This document shows positions 1-6,308 of a stretch of DNA of 16,324 nt, piece by piece (positions within the stretch are counted from its first letter, which is position 1; the number at the start of each line of letters is the position of its first letter). The position numbers and the translations under genes were made by a program. This stretch comes from Candidatus Saccharimonadia bacterium (GTDB taxonomy: Bacteria > Patescibacteriota > Saccharimonadia > Saccharimonadales > 2-12-FULL-41-12). The stretch lies in the NCBI GenBank assembly GCA_023263015.1, contig JALQXV010000028.1:1-16324 (forward strand), written 5' to 3'. A model generated the notes under the pieces. That model ran no database searches. It had not been told where the DNA came from and saw only the letters and a list, made by a program, of their open reading frames with translations.

Positions 1-483
1 CTTAATATCAAAACCACTGTATCCGGTCTCTATAGGGTTAGGATACTGCCACCGTAAAAGAAATCTTGTAAAAAGTTCTTCGTCGTCAATCTCGCCACGA
101 AGCCATTTTTTGCCTAGAGGTGTTATAGATACTGGTCCGTGAGACTGAAGAGCAATGCTTAACCCAAATCTGTTGAGTACTGCTACTGAAGTACGTCCAC
201 GCCCTGCGCTATCTACACTGCCTCTATATCGTTCAAGTATTCTGCTTACGGCGTCATCGCTTAGATCTTCGTTCTGATCTGAGTCGTAAACTTCCGATGC
301 TAGTTCTTCGCCTAATGTTCCTCGTGTGGGCTTATAAAAGCGTTTCTTTATTTGCAGTCCGAAAAATTGCTCCTGACCATTACCATCAAATGTCGTACCT
401 TCCATCTCAGCCAAGATACGCAAAAGAGCTTCCATGCGTTCGGGATTTCGGACGGTTGTGTTAAAACTCCATACTTCTGCCAT
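1..483 (-). CDS. AlwI-family type IIS restriction endonuclease, N-terminal part
   Basis: The reading frame opens with ATG at 483 and stays open to the window edge, so 161 N-terminal residues are visible and the C-terminus is missing. The start (AEVWSFNTTVRNPER, residues 2-16) and a later stretch (FLLRWQYPNP, 141-150, then GFDIK, 157-161) match what I know of the AlwI/PleI/MlyI/BstNBI family (Pfam RE_AlwI). These enzymes bind a short asymmetric site and cut a few bases to one side. The residues seen belong to the recognition half; the catalytic part lies outside. The gene follows the two-domain methyltransferase by 22 nt on the same strand, the usual modification-before-restriction order. There is no SD, but a perfect TATAAT lies 8 nt before the ATG. 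The cleavage site cannot be read from this, and intactness is unknown. Confidence 0.85.
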   Translation of the reverse strand, partial: MAEVWSFNTTVRNPERMEALLRILAEMEGTTFDGNGQEQFFGLQIKKRFYKPTRGTLGEELASEVYDSDQNEDLSDDAVSRILERYRGSVDSAGRGRTSVAVLNRFGLSIALQSHGPVSITPLGKKWLRGEIDDEELFTRFLLRWQYPNPIETGYSGFDIK

Positions 484-491
484 TATTTGTC

Positions 492-519
492 ATTATAACA
501 ACTATTTAGTAGTTAGTAA
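492..519 (-). promoter_or_regulatory. Putative promoter of the endonuclease gene
   Basis: On the minus strand a perfect TATAAT (492-497) lies 8 nt before the ATG at 483, with a weak -35 candidate TTACTA (514-519) at 16-nt spacing. The -35 candidate falls in the last codons of the methyltransferase gene. The geometry predicts transcription starting at or next to the ATG, giving a leaderless mRNA and expression independent of the methyltransferase promoter. Confidence 0.45.
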
Positions 520-2512
520 CGAGCACTTCAACAGAGCTGTTATGCTTAGCTTTCGATTGGTAGTTAGAATTCTTGTAATGGTAGTCTAACTTGTTGAGGT
601 TGTATCCACCGCGCTTTACCCAGTGCTTGAGAATATCATTCGATTGCCCCTTATGTTCAGTCACATTAGAAAGAGCAAACCTTATTCCACGCTCGTTAAG
701 ATTATCGAGCACACTATATAATTCTTTTTCTTGAACTTCGTCCCATCCACCACTTTCATTATACGAAGCGAGCCCCAGTAGATATGGAGGATCTAAGTAA
801 ACAAAATCGCCCTTATTCAAGTTGGTTTTTTTCATATCTTTGAAGTCTCCGACAACAAACTTGATGGACTTTTCTTTTGCAGCTTTGTTGAACGCTGCTA
901 AATTTCGACGAGAGCTACCATTATAGTCACGCTTCCCCACTGGTAAATTGAAATCGCCCTTGGAATTAAAACGGATTTGATTATTAAATGCGTACATAAT
1001 CAGAACAAGCAATAGCGTCGTTTTTTCTGTTGATTGCTTAGTATTGCTATATTCTTCTCGCAATAATAAATATTTATCCTTGTTGAATGATCCCAAGCCC
1101 TTAGAGCTTTCTGCTCCATAGACTTCATAGCCCTCTAAATAGCTATGGCTGAGCCCAAACCTATCAATTATCGCAAGTATATCTTGGTGTAGCTTGTCGA
1201 AATTTGTAGAAGATATAAGGTTATGTAAGTCTATGACGTTTTTGTCTTTGTCTATACAGACTATGCTTTTACTTTTTGCGTTGATTCCCACGTTGGCACC
1301 ACCACAAAAAACATCATAAAAAGTATCAATATCATCAGGGATAAATCTCGAGATTTGCGGCAATAACTTATGCTTGCCGCCAGTGTAATTTAAGGGTGAT
1401 TTTACGAACTCCCTAGTATCTTCATTCTTAGATTTCGGGATAGACACGCTCTTTTTTTGGATTTTCTTGCCAATCCTACAGAAAAATACTCTTTCCTTAA
1501 GATCATCCTTTGATGATTTACCGGTCGTAAACTGCTTGAATAATTTTTCATAAATCTTAACATTCCCACGCCGTTCCAGTGCGGAAATTATTTCGTGATC
1601 CGTAATTCGTGATTGTGAACGTGCGTCCCCGCTCTTACCCATATCGTTATATGAAACAAGGATATACTTTGCGTCAATCTTGTCTATTAAGTCGCTAAAT
1701 GCCTCACCCGCAGTCTTCAGACTGTATTTACTCTTAAGATGTGTACGATCTATCTTCTTGGCCACACCATGAACAGGCTCTTTTTTCCATTCTGCAATAT
1801 TTTCTAGCAAGTGATAAGCGTCTGAATATTGGCGGGAATTATATGGAGGATCTATGTAAACGATGTCTGATTTAATATGCCTGACAAGTTCATTGGCGTC
1901 TTGATTGTATATTGTGCTTTTTGATTTAGAGCTTTTTATATCGAGGGGCTGAAGTACAAGTGCTCGTTTCGGTATATCTACTTTTCTGTAAGCATCATAA
2001 TGTCCGACTGTATTGGCTATACGATCAAGTGCATAAATCAATGATGTTATTAAATAGGCTCGCTCCCTGTCATTGATATTTCCGTTTTTATATTGGGTTT
2101 CAATATCCTCACGAATAGCACCGATCTTCAAGGAATTTTCTCGGTCAAAATAGGTATTAGAGAAATTGATTGAGAAGTAATTTTCTGTAATCTTCTCAGA
2201 GCCCAACGTATTATATTCTTCAATTTTCTTATCAAGAAAAGATTGACGAATTCGTGCCTTTCCAAAGTATGCAATATACGACTGATAGCTTGATTGTAAA
2301 ATGTCATTAACAATCACATCCGCACGATCGTAAAAGTGATGAGCTACAACTCCAGTGCCACCGAATATATCCGCAAACACCTTACAATCAGCTTTTTCCT
2401 CGTCAAGTATTTCTTCGATAAACTTTAACAACTTGGTCTTACTTCCTAGGTAACGGCGTTGATTGATTTTTATCCGCTTACTTGTATTATTTCCAAAACC
2501 TGCATCATTCAT
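506..2512 (-). CDS. Two-domain (FokI-type) DNA adenine-N6 methyltransferase
   Basis: This 668-residue protein is two D12-class (Dam-like) methyltransferases fused head to tail, as in M.FokI. Domain 1 has YLGSK at 21-25 (motif X), FGGTG at 50-54 (SAM-binding motif I) and DPPY at 221-224 (catalytic motif IV). Domain 2 has LNYTGGK at 374-380, FCGGANVG at 402-409, the D12 signature around NQIRFN (511-516) and FNLPVG (521-526), and DPPY at 574-577. Both catalytic motifs are intact, so each domain probably methylates adenine on one strand of an asymmetric site, as a type IIS system requires. It lies upstream of the AlwI-like nuclease and should protect the host from it. No SD precedes the ATG; a -35/-10 pair sits just upstream. 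The region looks AT-richer than the metabolic genes, which suggests acquisition. Site specificity is not readable. Confidence 0.92.
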   Translation of the reverse strand: MNDAGFGNNTSKRIKINQRRYLGSKTKLLKFIEEILDEEKADCKVFADIFGGTGVVAHHFYDRADVIVNDILQSSYQSYIAYFGKARIRQSFLDKKIEEYNTLGSEKITENYFSINFSNTYFDRENSLKIGAIREDIETQYKNGNINDRERAYLITSLIYALDRIANTVGHYDAYRKVDIPKRALVLQPLDIKSSKSKSTIYNQDANELVRHIKSDIVYIDPPYNSRQYSDAYHLLENIAEWKKEPVHGVAKKIDRTHLKSKYSLKTAGEAFSDLIDKIDAKYILVSYNDMGKSGDARSQSRITDHEIISALERRGNVKIYEKLFKQFTTGKSSKDDLKERVFFCRIGKKIQKKSVSIPKSKNEDTREFVKSPLNYTGGKHKLLPQISRFIPDDIDTFYDVFCGGANVGINAKSKSIVCIDKDKNVIDLHNLISSTNFDKLHQDILAIIDRFGLSHSYLEGYEVYGAESSKGLGSFNKDKYLLLREEYSNTKQSTEKTTLLLVLIMYAFNNQIRFNSKGDFNLPVGKRDYNGSSRRNLAAFNKAAKEKSIKFVVGDFKDMKKTNLNKGDFVYLDPPYLLGLASYNESGGWDEVQEKELYSVLDNLNERGIRFALSNVTEHKGQSNDILKHWVKRGGYNLNKLDYHYKNSNYQSKAKHNSSVEVLVTNY

Positions 2513-2520
2513 ATATTACA

Positions 2521-2549
2521 ATAATAAAGCTTTTGCTTGTGCATGTCTA
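2521..2549 (-). promoter_or_regulatory. Putative promoter of the methyltransferase gene
   Basis: Minus-strand TAGACA (2544-2549; one base from TTGACA) is followed after 17 nt by TATTAT (2521-2526). Only 8 nt separate the -10 box from the ATG at 2512, so the transcript should be leaderless or nearly so. No SD is present. Confidence 0.5.
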
Positions 2550-2572
2550 TACTCGTTTTTGAACTCAAATCG

Positions 2573-2604
2573 CCCCCTAGCGTCTCTATAAGGGTTACAG
2601 GGGG
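2573..2604. repeat. GC-rich inverted repeat in an AT-rich intergenic region
   Basis: CCCCCT (2573-2578) and AGGGGG (2599-2604) are perfect inverted arms around a 20-nt loop, in the gap between the methyltransferase and the membrane-protein gene. Neither strand has a T-run after the stem, so it is not a classic intrinsic terminator. A second imperfect palindrome lies nearby (TTGCTT at 2626-2631, AAGCAA at 2643-2648, with CCATGG between). Together they are the main structure in the 168-bp gap 2513-2680. Function is unknown. Confidence 0.3.
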
Positions 2605-2680
2605 TATTTATAGGCGTTCATCTTTTTGCTTTACCATGGAATAAGCAACTAAACAAAGCAATACTTCAAATTATATCGTA

Positions 2681-3775
2681 TTACCTTCCCCAAAAAATAT
2701 TCTGACCCTGTGAACTTTCGTCATAAGACATAGGCGTTATTTCTGCCCCGCCCATATTATTGTAGTAAGGGCTGTTTGCTTTTAAATATTTTAAGAACAT
2801 TGTCATATACCTTATAGAAATCGTAATCGCTCCTAGCGAAAGGCAGACCGCGCTAAATTCGAGTAATGTTCTAAAGTGTAAATCAACGCCAGTTACTAAA
2901 TTATGTTGCTGCCCAGATACAGTATTAAAGATTATTGCCAAAACGATTGCAGTTAAGCCATACAAAACAACGCGAGTGAGTCTTGAACCAATAAATGAGC
3001 CAAATCCATACGGCTGAAAGCCTACATTGGGGTAGCTGTATTTGCCCACTACCGACTTTAGCTGTCTTACCTGAGCCTTATGATTTTTTAAGTAATCATA
3101 TACTCCAGTGACTCTGGTTTGGAGATCTGTTTCTGCAATTTGCAAACCTTGTTTGATAGCCCAACGATCGCTCACGGTGGCATTTGCGGCTATATCGAAT
3201 GGAAATTTTCGACTTGCTTCAAAGTTACCTCCCGCAAAGTCACTTTCGATAGTTCGATACCAATCTCTAAATTCCATATAACTACCTTGATCAAACACGC
3301 TTTCTGCAGCGTGAGCGCACATGAGGATCCACTTCTGATTTTCATCCGTATAGTCCCTTGAGTAAAAGTAAAGATCTTTGAATATATTATCAATATTTTG
3401 TATTCCTGAATTCAATAAGCGTATTTCTTCGGATTGCTTAGAGCTAAATGTGGACGTAAGCGTGGCAATAAAAATAGCCGCAGTAATAAATATAGTTATG
3501 AACCCGAAGAGACCCTGAACCGATTTTTCTAGAAGATCCTTGATTAATTCTAATGGTACATACAATGTAATACCGACTGATGATGCAAGTACAATTAAGG
3601 TCCACAAGAAAAAGGTCGGATTGATCTTTATGTTATATAAGAAAACCACGATCTCTTCGTTAATCTCGAAGATAATATTCTTTATCGAATAACGAACCAT
3701 GGCAGAACGATAGCCATGCCAGTTACCTTTAAGTGGCGCCCAATCGGACTTCAGCTGCTGAAAGAAGAATCTCAT
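2681..3775 (-). CDS. Uncharacterised four-helix membrane protein
   Basis: I do not recognise this 364-residue protein. Four hydrophobic segments are visible: about 54-74, 88-108, 268-288 and 303-324. They form two hairpins separated by a polar, probably cytosolic domain of roughly 155 residues (110-265) rich in aromatic and charged residues. The N-terminus (1-50) is amphipathic rather than a cleavable signal peptide, and the C-terminal tail (330-364) is polar. No catalytic motif is evident. It lies upstream of the methyltransferase on the same strand, 168 bp away, in the same AT-rich part of the window, so it may belong to the same acquired island. It is divergent from the CPBP protease gene. 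A paired-hairpin membrane protein with a soluble middle domain next to a restriction system could be a defence accessory, but nothing in the sequence proves it. Confidence 0.75.
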   Translation of the reverse strand: MRFFFQQLKSDWAPLKGNWHGYRSAMVRYSIKNIIFEINEEIVVFLYNIKINPTFFLWTLIVLASSVGITLYVPLELIKDLLEKSVQGLFGFITIFITAAIFIATLTSTFSSKQSEEIRLLNSGIQNIDNIFKDLYFYSRDYTDENQKWILMCAHAAESVFDQGSYMEFRDWYRTIESDFAGGNFEASRKFPFDIAANATVSDRWAIKQGLQIAETDLQTRVTGVYDYLKNHKAQVRQLKSVVGKYSYPNVGFQPYGFGSFIGSRLTRVVLYGLTAIVLAIIFNTVSGQQHNLVTGVDLHFRTLLEFSAVCLSLGAITISIRYMTMFLKYLKANSPYYNNMGGAEITPMSYDESSQGQNIFWGR

Positions 3776-3783
3776 ATATGTTT

Positions 3784-3789
3784 AGTATA
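3784..3789 (-). promoter_or_regulatory. Putative -10 box of the membrane-protein gene
   Basis: TATACT on the minus strand ends 8 nt before the ATG at 3775, and no SD is visible. At the -35 distance (17 nt) the sequence is GTAAGC, part of an element that recurs at 6232-6260; it is not a TTGACA match. Confidence 0.35.
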
Positions 3790-3815
3790 CAAAGAGTTTG
3801 ATAAAGGCTTACTAT

Positions 3816-3864
3816 TTGTTAACAATATTACCGTTAAACAATAAGCTAACTGTTATATTTAACG
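3816..3864. promoter_or_regulatory. Palindromes in a divergent intergenic region (possible operators)
   Basis: The 90-bp gap between the divergent membrane-protein and CPBP genes holds a perfect 10-bp palindrome TTGTTAACAA (3816-3825). It also holds an inverted repeat CGTTAAA (3832-3838) / TTTAACG (3858-3864). The second pair brackets the putative CPBP -10 box and ends one base before its start codon, which would suit a repressor or an RNA hairpin. No regulator is encoded next to it. Confidence 0.3.
3854..3859 (+). promoter_or_regulatory. Putative -10 box of the CPBP protease gene
   Basis: TATATT ends 6 nt before the ATG at 3866 and there is no SD, so a leaderless transcript is likely. No convincing -35 box is present. 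Confidence 0.35.
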
Positions 3865-3865
3865 C

Positions 3866-4582
3866 ATGAATCTACCTTACCTCCTTCTTACGATCGCAAT
3901 TTTCTCCATCCTCACCTATCGCACCCTCAAGAGCAATAAAAGCTACGTTAAATTCAAGCAATTCAAAAAAACAGCCGAGCGGCAAAAGTCTTTCAAGTCT
4001 TGGATAATCGAATCATTTCTTATGTTTGGAGGTCTCGGTGTCATTATGCTCATTGCTACTGACGACAAATACAACGAACTACTTGCCCAAGTTAATGCTA
4101 GCGCATTCGGCACAATAGTTAGTCAGAATCAAGGCGTGATCATAGGTTTCATTGCTGCACTTGTATTCGGCACCATTCTCGGTGCTGTCGCACAAGTTAA
4201 AAGTTCTAACGATGCAATGAAAGCAGCAGGCGACATCGAAGCGATGCAGCCTACAAACAAAGTCGAATTAAAGTTCACTACAGCTCTATCTATAAACGCT
4301 GGTATTGTAGAGGAACTATTCTTTAGACTTGCCTTGCCGGCCTTACTATTTGCCACTACTAACAATGCTATCATTGCAATCGCAGCTAGTGTTCTTATAT
4401 TTGGCTTAGTCCACTGGTATCAGGGCTTAGTCGGGGTTATTTTTACGGGCATTCTTGGGGCCATACTTATGGCTATGTATCTTACGACCGGTAATCTACT
4501 ATTTGCCATCGTGGTACACGCGTTGATCGATTTGCGCTCTCTTGCCTTTGTGCCCTATTTACAAATGCGTCATATGGCTTAG
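3866..4582 (+). CDS. CPBP-family (Abi) intramembrane metalloprotease
   Basis: This 238-residue polytopic membrane protein carries the three CPBP/Abi motifs: EE at 149-150 with R154 (EExxxR), F179 with H183 (FxxxH), and H218 with D222 near the C-terminus. In this family (Pfam PF02517; Rce1-like) the Glu and His residues form the active site inside the membrane. Members cleave prenylated proteins in eukaryotes, and in bacteria some mature or confer immunity to peptides such as bacteriocins. Hydrophobic segments lie near 1-18, 50-64, 90-110, 139-163, 166-186, 188-206 and 210-228. It is transcribed alone, divergent from the membrane protein at 2681-3775 and convergent with the SDR gene, whose stop is 11 nt away. 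The substrate cannot be inferred from the sequence. Confidence 0.88.
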   Translation: MNLPYLLLTIAIFSILTYRTLKSNKSYVKFKQFKKTAERQKSFKSWIIESFLMFGGLGVIMLIATDDKYNELLAQVNASAFGTIVSQNQGVIIGFIAALVFGTILGAVAQVKSSNDAMKAAGDIEAMQPTNKVELKFTTALSINAGIVEELFFRLALPALLFATTNNAIIAIAASVLIFGLVHWYQGLVGVIFTGILGAILMAMYLTTGNLLFAIVVHALIDLRSLAFVPYLQMRHMA

Positions 4583-4593
4583 GTATATCTAGC

Positions 4594-5487
4594 TTACGGC
4601 AAATGCTCACCACCAGTCACCCCAATAACCTCGCCTATTACAAAGCTTGATTCCTGAGAGGCTAAGTAAACATAGGCTGGCGCTAGCTCTGCGGGCTGCC
4701 CAGCTCTACCTAACGGTGTTTGCTCACCAAATTGCGTGAGTTTTTTCATCGGCTGACCATAGCTTGGCTGCAATGGCGTCCAAACAGGCCCAGGAGCAAC
4801 GGCATTAACTCGGATGCCTTTAGGCGCTAATTGTTTAGCTAATCCATGGGTAAAGTTAGCAATTGCCGCTTTAGTGCTGGCGTAATCTATTAATGTCGGA
4901 CTTGGCTGATATGCCTGAATTGAGGTGGTATTAATAATACTCGCACCTTTAGGTAGCTGCGGAAGTGCCGCCTTAATAATCCAGAACATAGCGTGAATAT
5001 TGGTGGCATAAGTGCCTAGCCACTGATCGGTTGTAATCTCAGTAATATCTTCGCAAAATAATTGTCTACCAGCGTTATTAACAATAATATCTAGGCCGCC
5101 CAGTTCTTTATGTGCGGTATCGACTAATTCTTTACAGAAATTTTCGTTACTAATATCGCCTGGTATTGTAACTACTTTTTGACCAGCTGCTTTTACTTGC
5201 TTGGCAATTTCTGTAGCATCAGTTTCTTCAGCTTCAAGGTAATTCATTGCCACATCTGCGCCCTCACGGGCATACGCAATTGCGACTGCTGCGCCAATTC
5301 CGCTATCGGCACCAGTTATCAGCGCTTTTCTACCTTTTAACCGCTCTGACCCGCGGTACGTCTCTTCGCCGTGGTCAGCCTTTGGCTTCATGTCTGAATC
5401 AAGTCCAGGTTCGTTTTGGCGCTGCTCTGGTATGTCGAGCTTTGGATACTGACTTACTGGATTTTGCATTGCGTATTGATCTGCCAT
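4594..5487 (-). CDS. Short-chain dehydrogenase/reductase, YghA / GSP39-like
   Basis: This 297-residue cytoplasmic NAD(P)-dependent oxidoreductase has all classical SDR landmarks. TGADSGIG at 58-65 binds the cofactor, D111 follows GD, NNAG is at 137-140, and the catalytic residues are S189, Y202 and K206 (YASTK). PG follows at 232-233. The ~50-residue N-terminal extension before the Rossmann fold, rich in Pro, Gln and acidic residues, is typical of the YghA/YhdF/general-stress-protein-39 subgroup, often annotated as glucose-1-dehydrogenase-like. Those relatives are stress-induced and their physiological substrates are poorly defined. A strong SD, AGGAGG at 5492-5497, supports this start. It is the third gene after DUF4385 and the Hva1 gene on the same strand, 67 nt after the latter, and probably shares their operon. 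Confidence 0.93.
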   Translation of the reverse strand: MADQYAMQNPVSQYPKLDIPEQRQNEPGLDSDMKPKADHGEETYRGSERLKGRKALITGADSGIGAAVAIAYAREGADVAMNYLEAEETDATEIAKQVKAAGQKVVTIPGDISNENFCKELVDTAHKELGGLDIIVNNAGRQLFCEDITEITTDQWLGTYATNIHAMFWIIKAALPQLPKGASIINTTSIQAYQPSPTLIDYASTKAAIANFTHGLAKQLAPKGIRVNAVAPGPVWTPLQPSYGQPMKKLTQFGEQTPLGRAGQPAELAPAYVYLASQESSFVIGEVIGVTGGEHLP

Positions 5488-5491
5488 TGTG

Positions 5492-5497
5492 CCTCCT
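5492..5497 (-). promoter_or_regulatory. Strong Shine-Dalgarno of the SDR gene
   Basis: AGGAGG lies 4 nt before the ATG at 5487. It is the most canonical ribosome-binding site in the window. It contrasts with the promoter-adjacent starts of several neighbours and fits translation from inside a longer mRNA. Confidence 0.8.
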
Positions 5498-5554
5498 GAT
5501 AACTTACATTAGGCACATGCTAACAATCGGGATATTTAAAAACAGTGCAATAAG

Positions 5555-5767
5555 TTACAGTTGCGTTTTTGTAACCTCACTAGCCAACTTCAAGACCTTA
5601 TTACCCGATGCATGATTAATTATTAGCGCAGGGTTATCGCTGCTGCCGTTTCGTGTAATTTTCTTGTTCCTACTTTGAATCTCGGTTCTTTCAGTGCAAA
5701 CCTCTTCAACTACACCTTCTGCAACTCCATTTCCCCATTGCCATGCTACGTGATCACCCTTTTTCAT
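5555..5767 (-). CDS. Hva1 TUDOR-domain protein (DUF2945)
   Basis: This small 70-residue protein starts MKKGDHVAWQWGNGVAEGVV. It continues with TRNGSSDNPA (38-47) and KVLKLASEV (57-65), the characteristic pattern of the hypervirulence-associated TUDOR family (Pfam PF11160, formerly DUF2945). Members are about 60-75 residues, so this copy is full length and essentially all TUDOR fold. Their biochemical role is unknown; an SH3-like barrel suggests nucleic-acid or protein binding. Its start overlaps the end of the DUF4385 gene by 14 bp, a sign of translational coupling. A GGGGAG SD lies a few bases before the ATG. The SDR gene follows in the same direction. Confidence 0.88.
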   Translation of the reverse strand: MKKGDHVAWQWGNGVAEGVVEEVCTERTEIQSRNKKITRNGSSDNPALIINHASGNKVLKLASEVTKTQL

Positions 5768-6224
5768 ATAACTCCCCGCTTTTATGCTTTTCTTTAAGGT
5801 CTAGATACTGTTTATCATTTTTTGCCTTTTCATAGTAACGGTAAAAGATCTGCGCCGACTGTGCCTTTTCTGACGTACCCCAATCTTCGGCCTGCTTTTT
5901 TACCGAACCATCTTTTGCGTACTTTGTGCCGCTTGGGTGATTCGCATAGCGCCGTGCCCTTGTAAAACCCATTTGCAAGAACTTACGTGCCATATCCATG
6001 CCAACAAAATCGTTTTGCTTGCCATAGTCATTAAATAGTTTGTATATAGCCTGTGCCGACTTTTTGGCTATGTCTGGCTTGGCAAACTTCCAGTGTGGCA
6101 GTATTTCACTTTTGTACGGTTCAGCCATTAGGACGCCTTGTTCACCGCGCCCAATCTTATATTTGTATGGTTGCTTCCGAAAATCAGTATTACGGTAACT
6201 ATCGGCATAGCTGGTGTCACTCAT
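5754..6224 (-). CDS. DUF4385 family protein
   Basis: This 156-residue soluble protein matches the DUF4385 pattern as I recall it. YRNTDFR (10-16) is followed by IGRGEQGVLMAEPYKSEILP (24-43), then FVGMDMARKFLQMGFTRARR (73-92) and YANH (93-96), with a helical, Lys-rich C-terminus (118-150). The function of the family is unknown. Many basic and aromatic residues in the centre would suit nucleic-acid contact, but that is speculation. I place the start at the ATG at 6224; an upstream in-frame TTG would add only two residues. It is the first gene of the DUF4385-Hva1-SDR series and overlaps the next gene by 14 bp. It is divergent from the topoisomerase gene across 84 bp. No SD is visible. Confidence 0.85.
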   Translation of the reverse strand: MSDTSYADSYRNTDFRKQPYKYKIGRGEQGVLMAEPYKSEILPHWKFAKPDIAKKSAQAIYKLFNDYGKQNDFVGMDMARKFLQMGFTRARRYANHPSGTKYAKDGSVKKQAEDWGTSEKAQSAQIFYRYYEKAKNDKQYLDLKEKHKSGELYEKG

Positions 6225-6230
6225 AAGCAA

Positions 6231-6260
6231 AGCTTACTATTTTAGAAACAAGCTAACTGT
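6231..6260. repeat. Paired element GCTTACTATTT ... AGCTAACTGT, second copy of a motif also at 3807-3853
   Basis: GCTTACTATTT (6232-6242) and AGCTAACTGT (6251-6260) both recur, identical and in the same order, at 3807-3817 and 3844-3853 in the other divergent intergenic region. The two halves also resemble each other (AGCTTACT versus AGCTAACT, 20 nt apart here). A looser version (CTTACATT, then GCTAACA) occurs at 5503-5525 upstream of the SDR gene. A shared transcription-factor site is possible. Confidence 0.4.
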
Positions 6261-6294
6261 AATAAAGATAACAGTATCAACCGCACTGTATATG

Positions 6295-6300
6295 TACAAT
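6295..6300 (+). promoter_or_regulatory. Putative -10 box of the topoisomerase gene
   Basis: TACAAT ends 8 nt before the ATG at 6309, with no SD, so the mRNA is predicted to be leaderless. No good -35 match lies 16-18 nt upstream. Confidence 0.4.
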
Positions 6301-6308
6301 CTTCTACT

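Noticed and set aside
2552..2575. tRNA T-arm-like GAGTTCAAAA on the minus strand, considered as a tRNA fragment or att site.
   Set aside because: The flanking bases do not form a T-stem and no acceptor or anticodon arm can be built.
5247..5615. Plus-strand frame opposite the SDR and Hva1 genes.
   Set aside because: It covers the opposite strand of two well-supported genes and its translation looks random.
6225..6230. Extended start (TTG at 6230) for the DUF4385 gene.
   Set aside because: It adds only two residues and the ATG at 6224 fits the family start; no SD favours the TTG.
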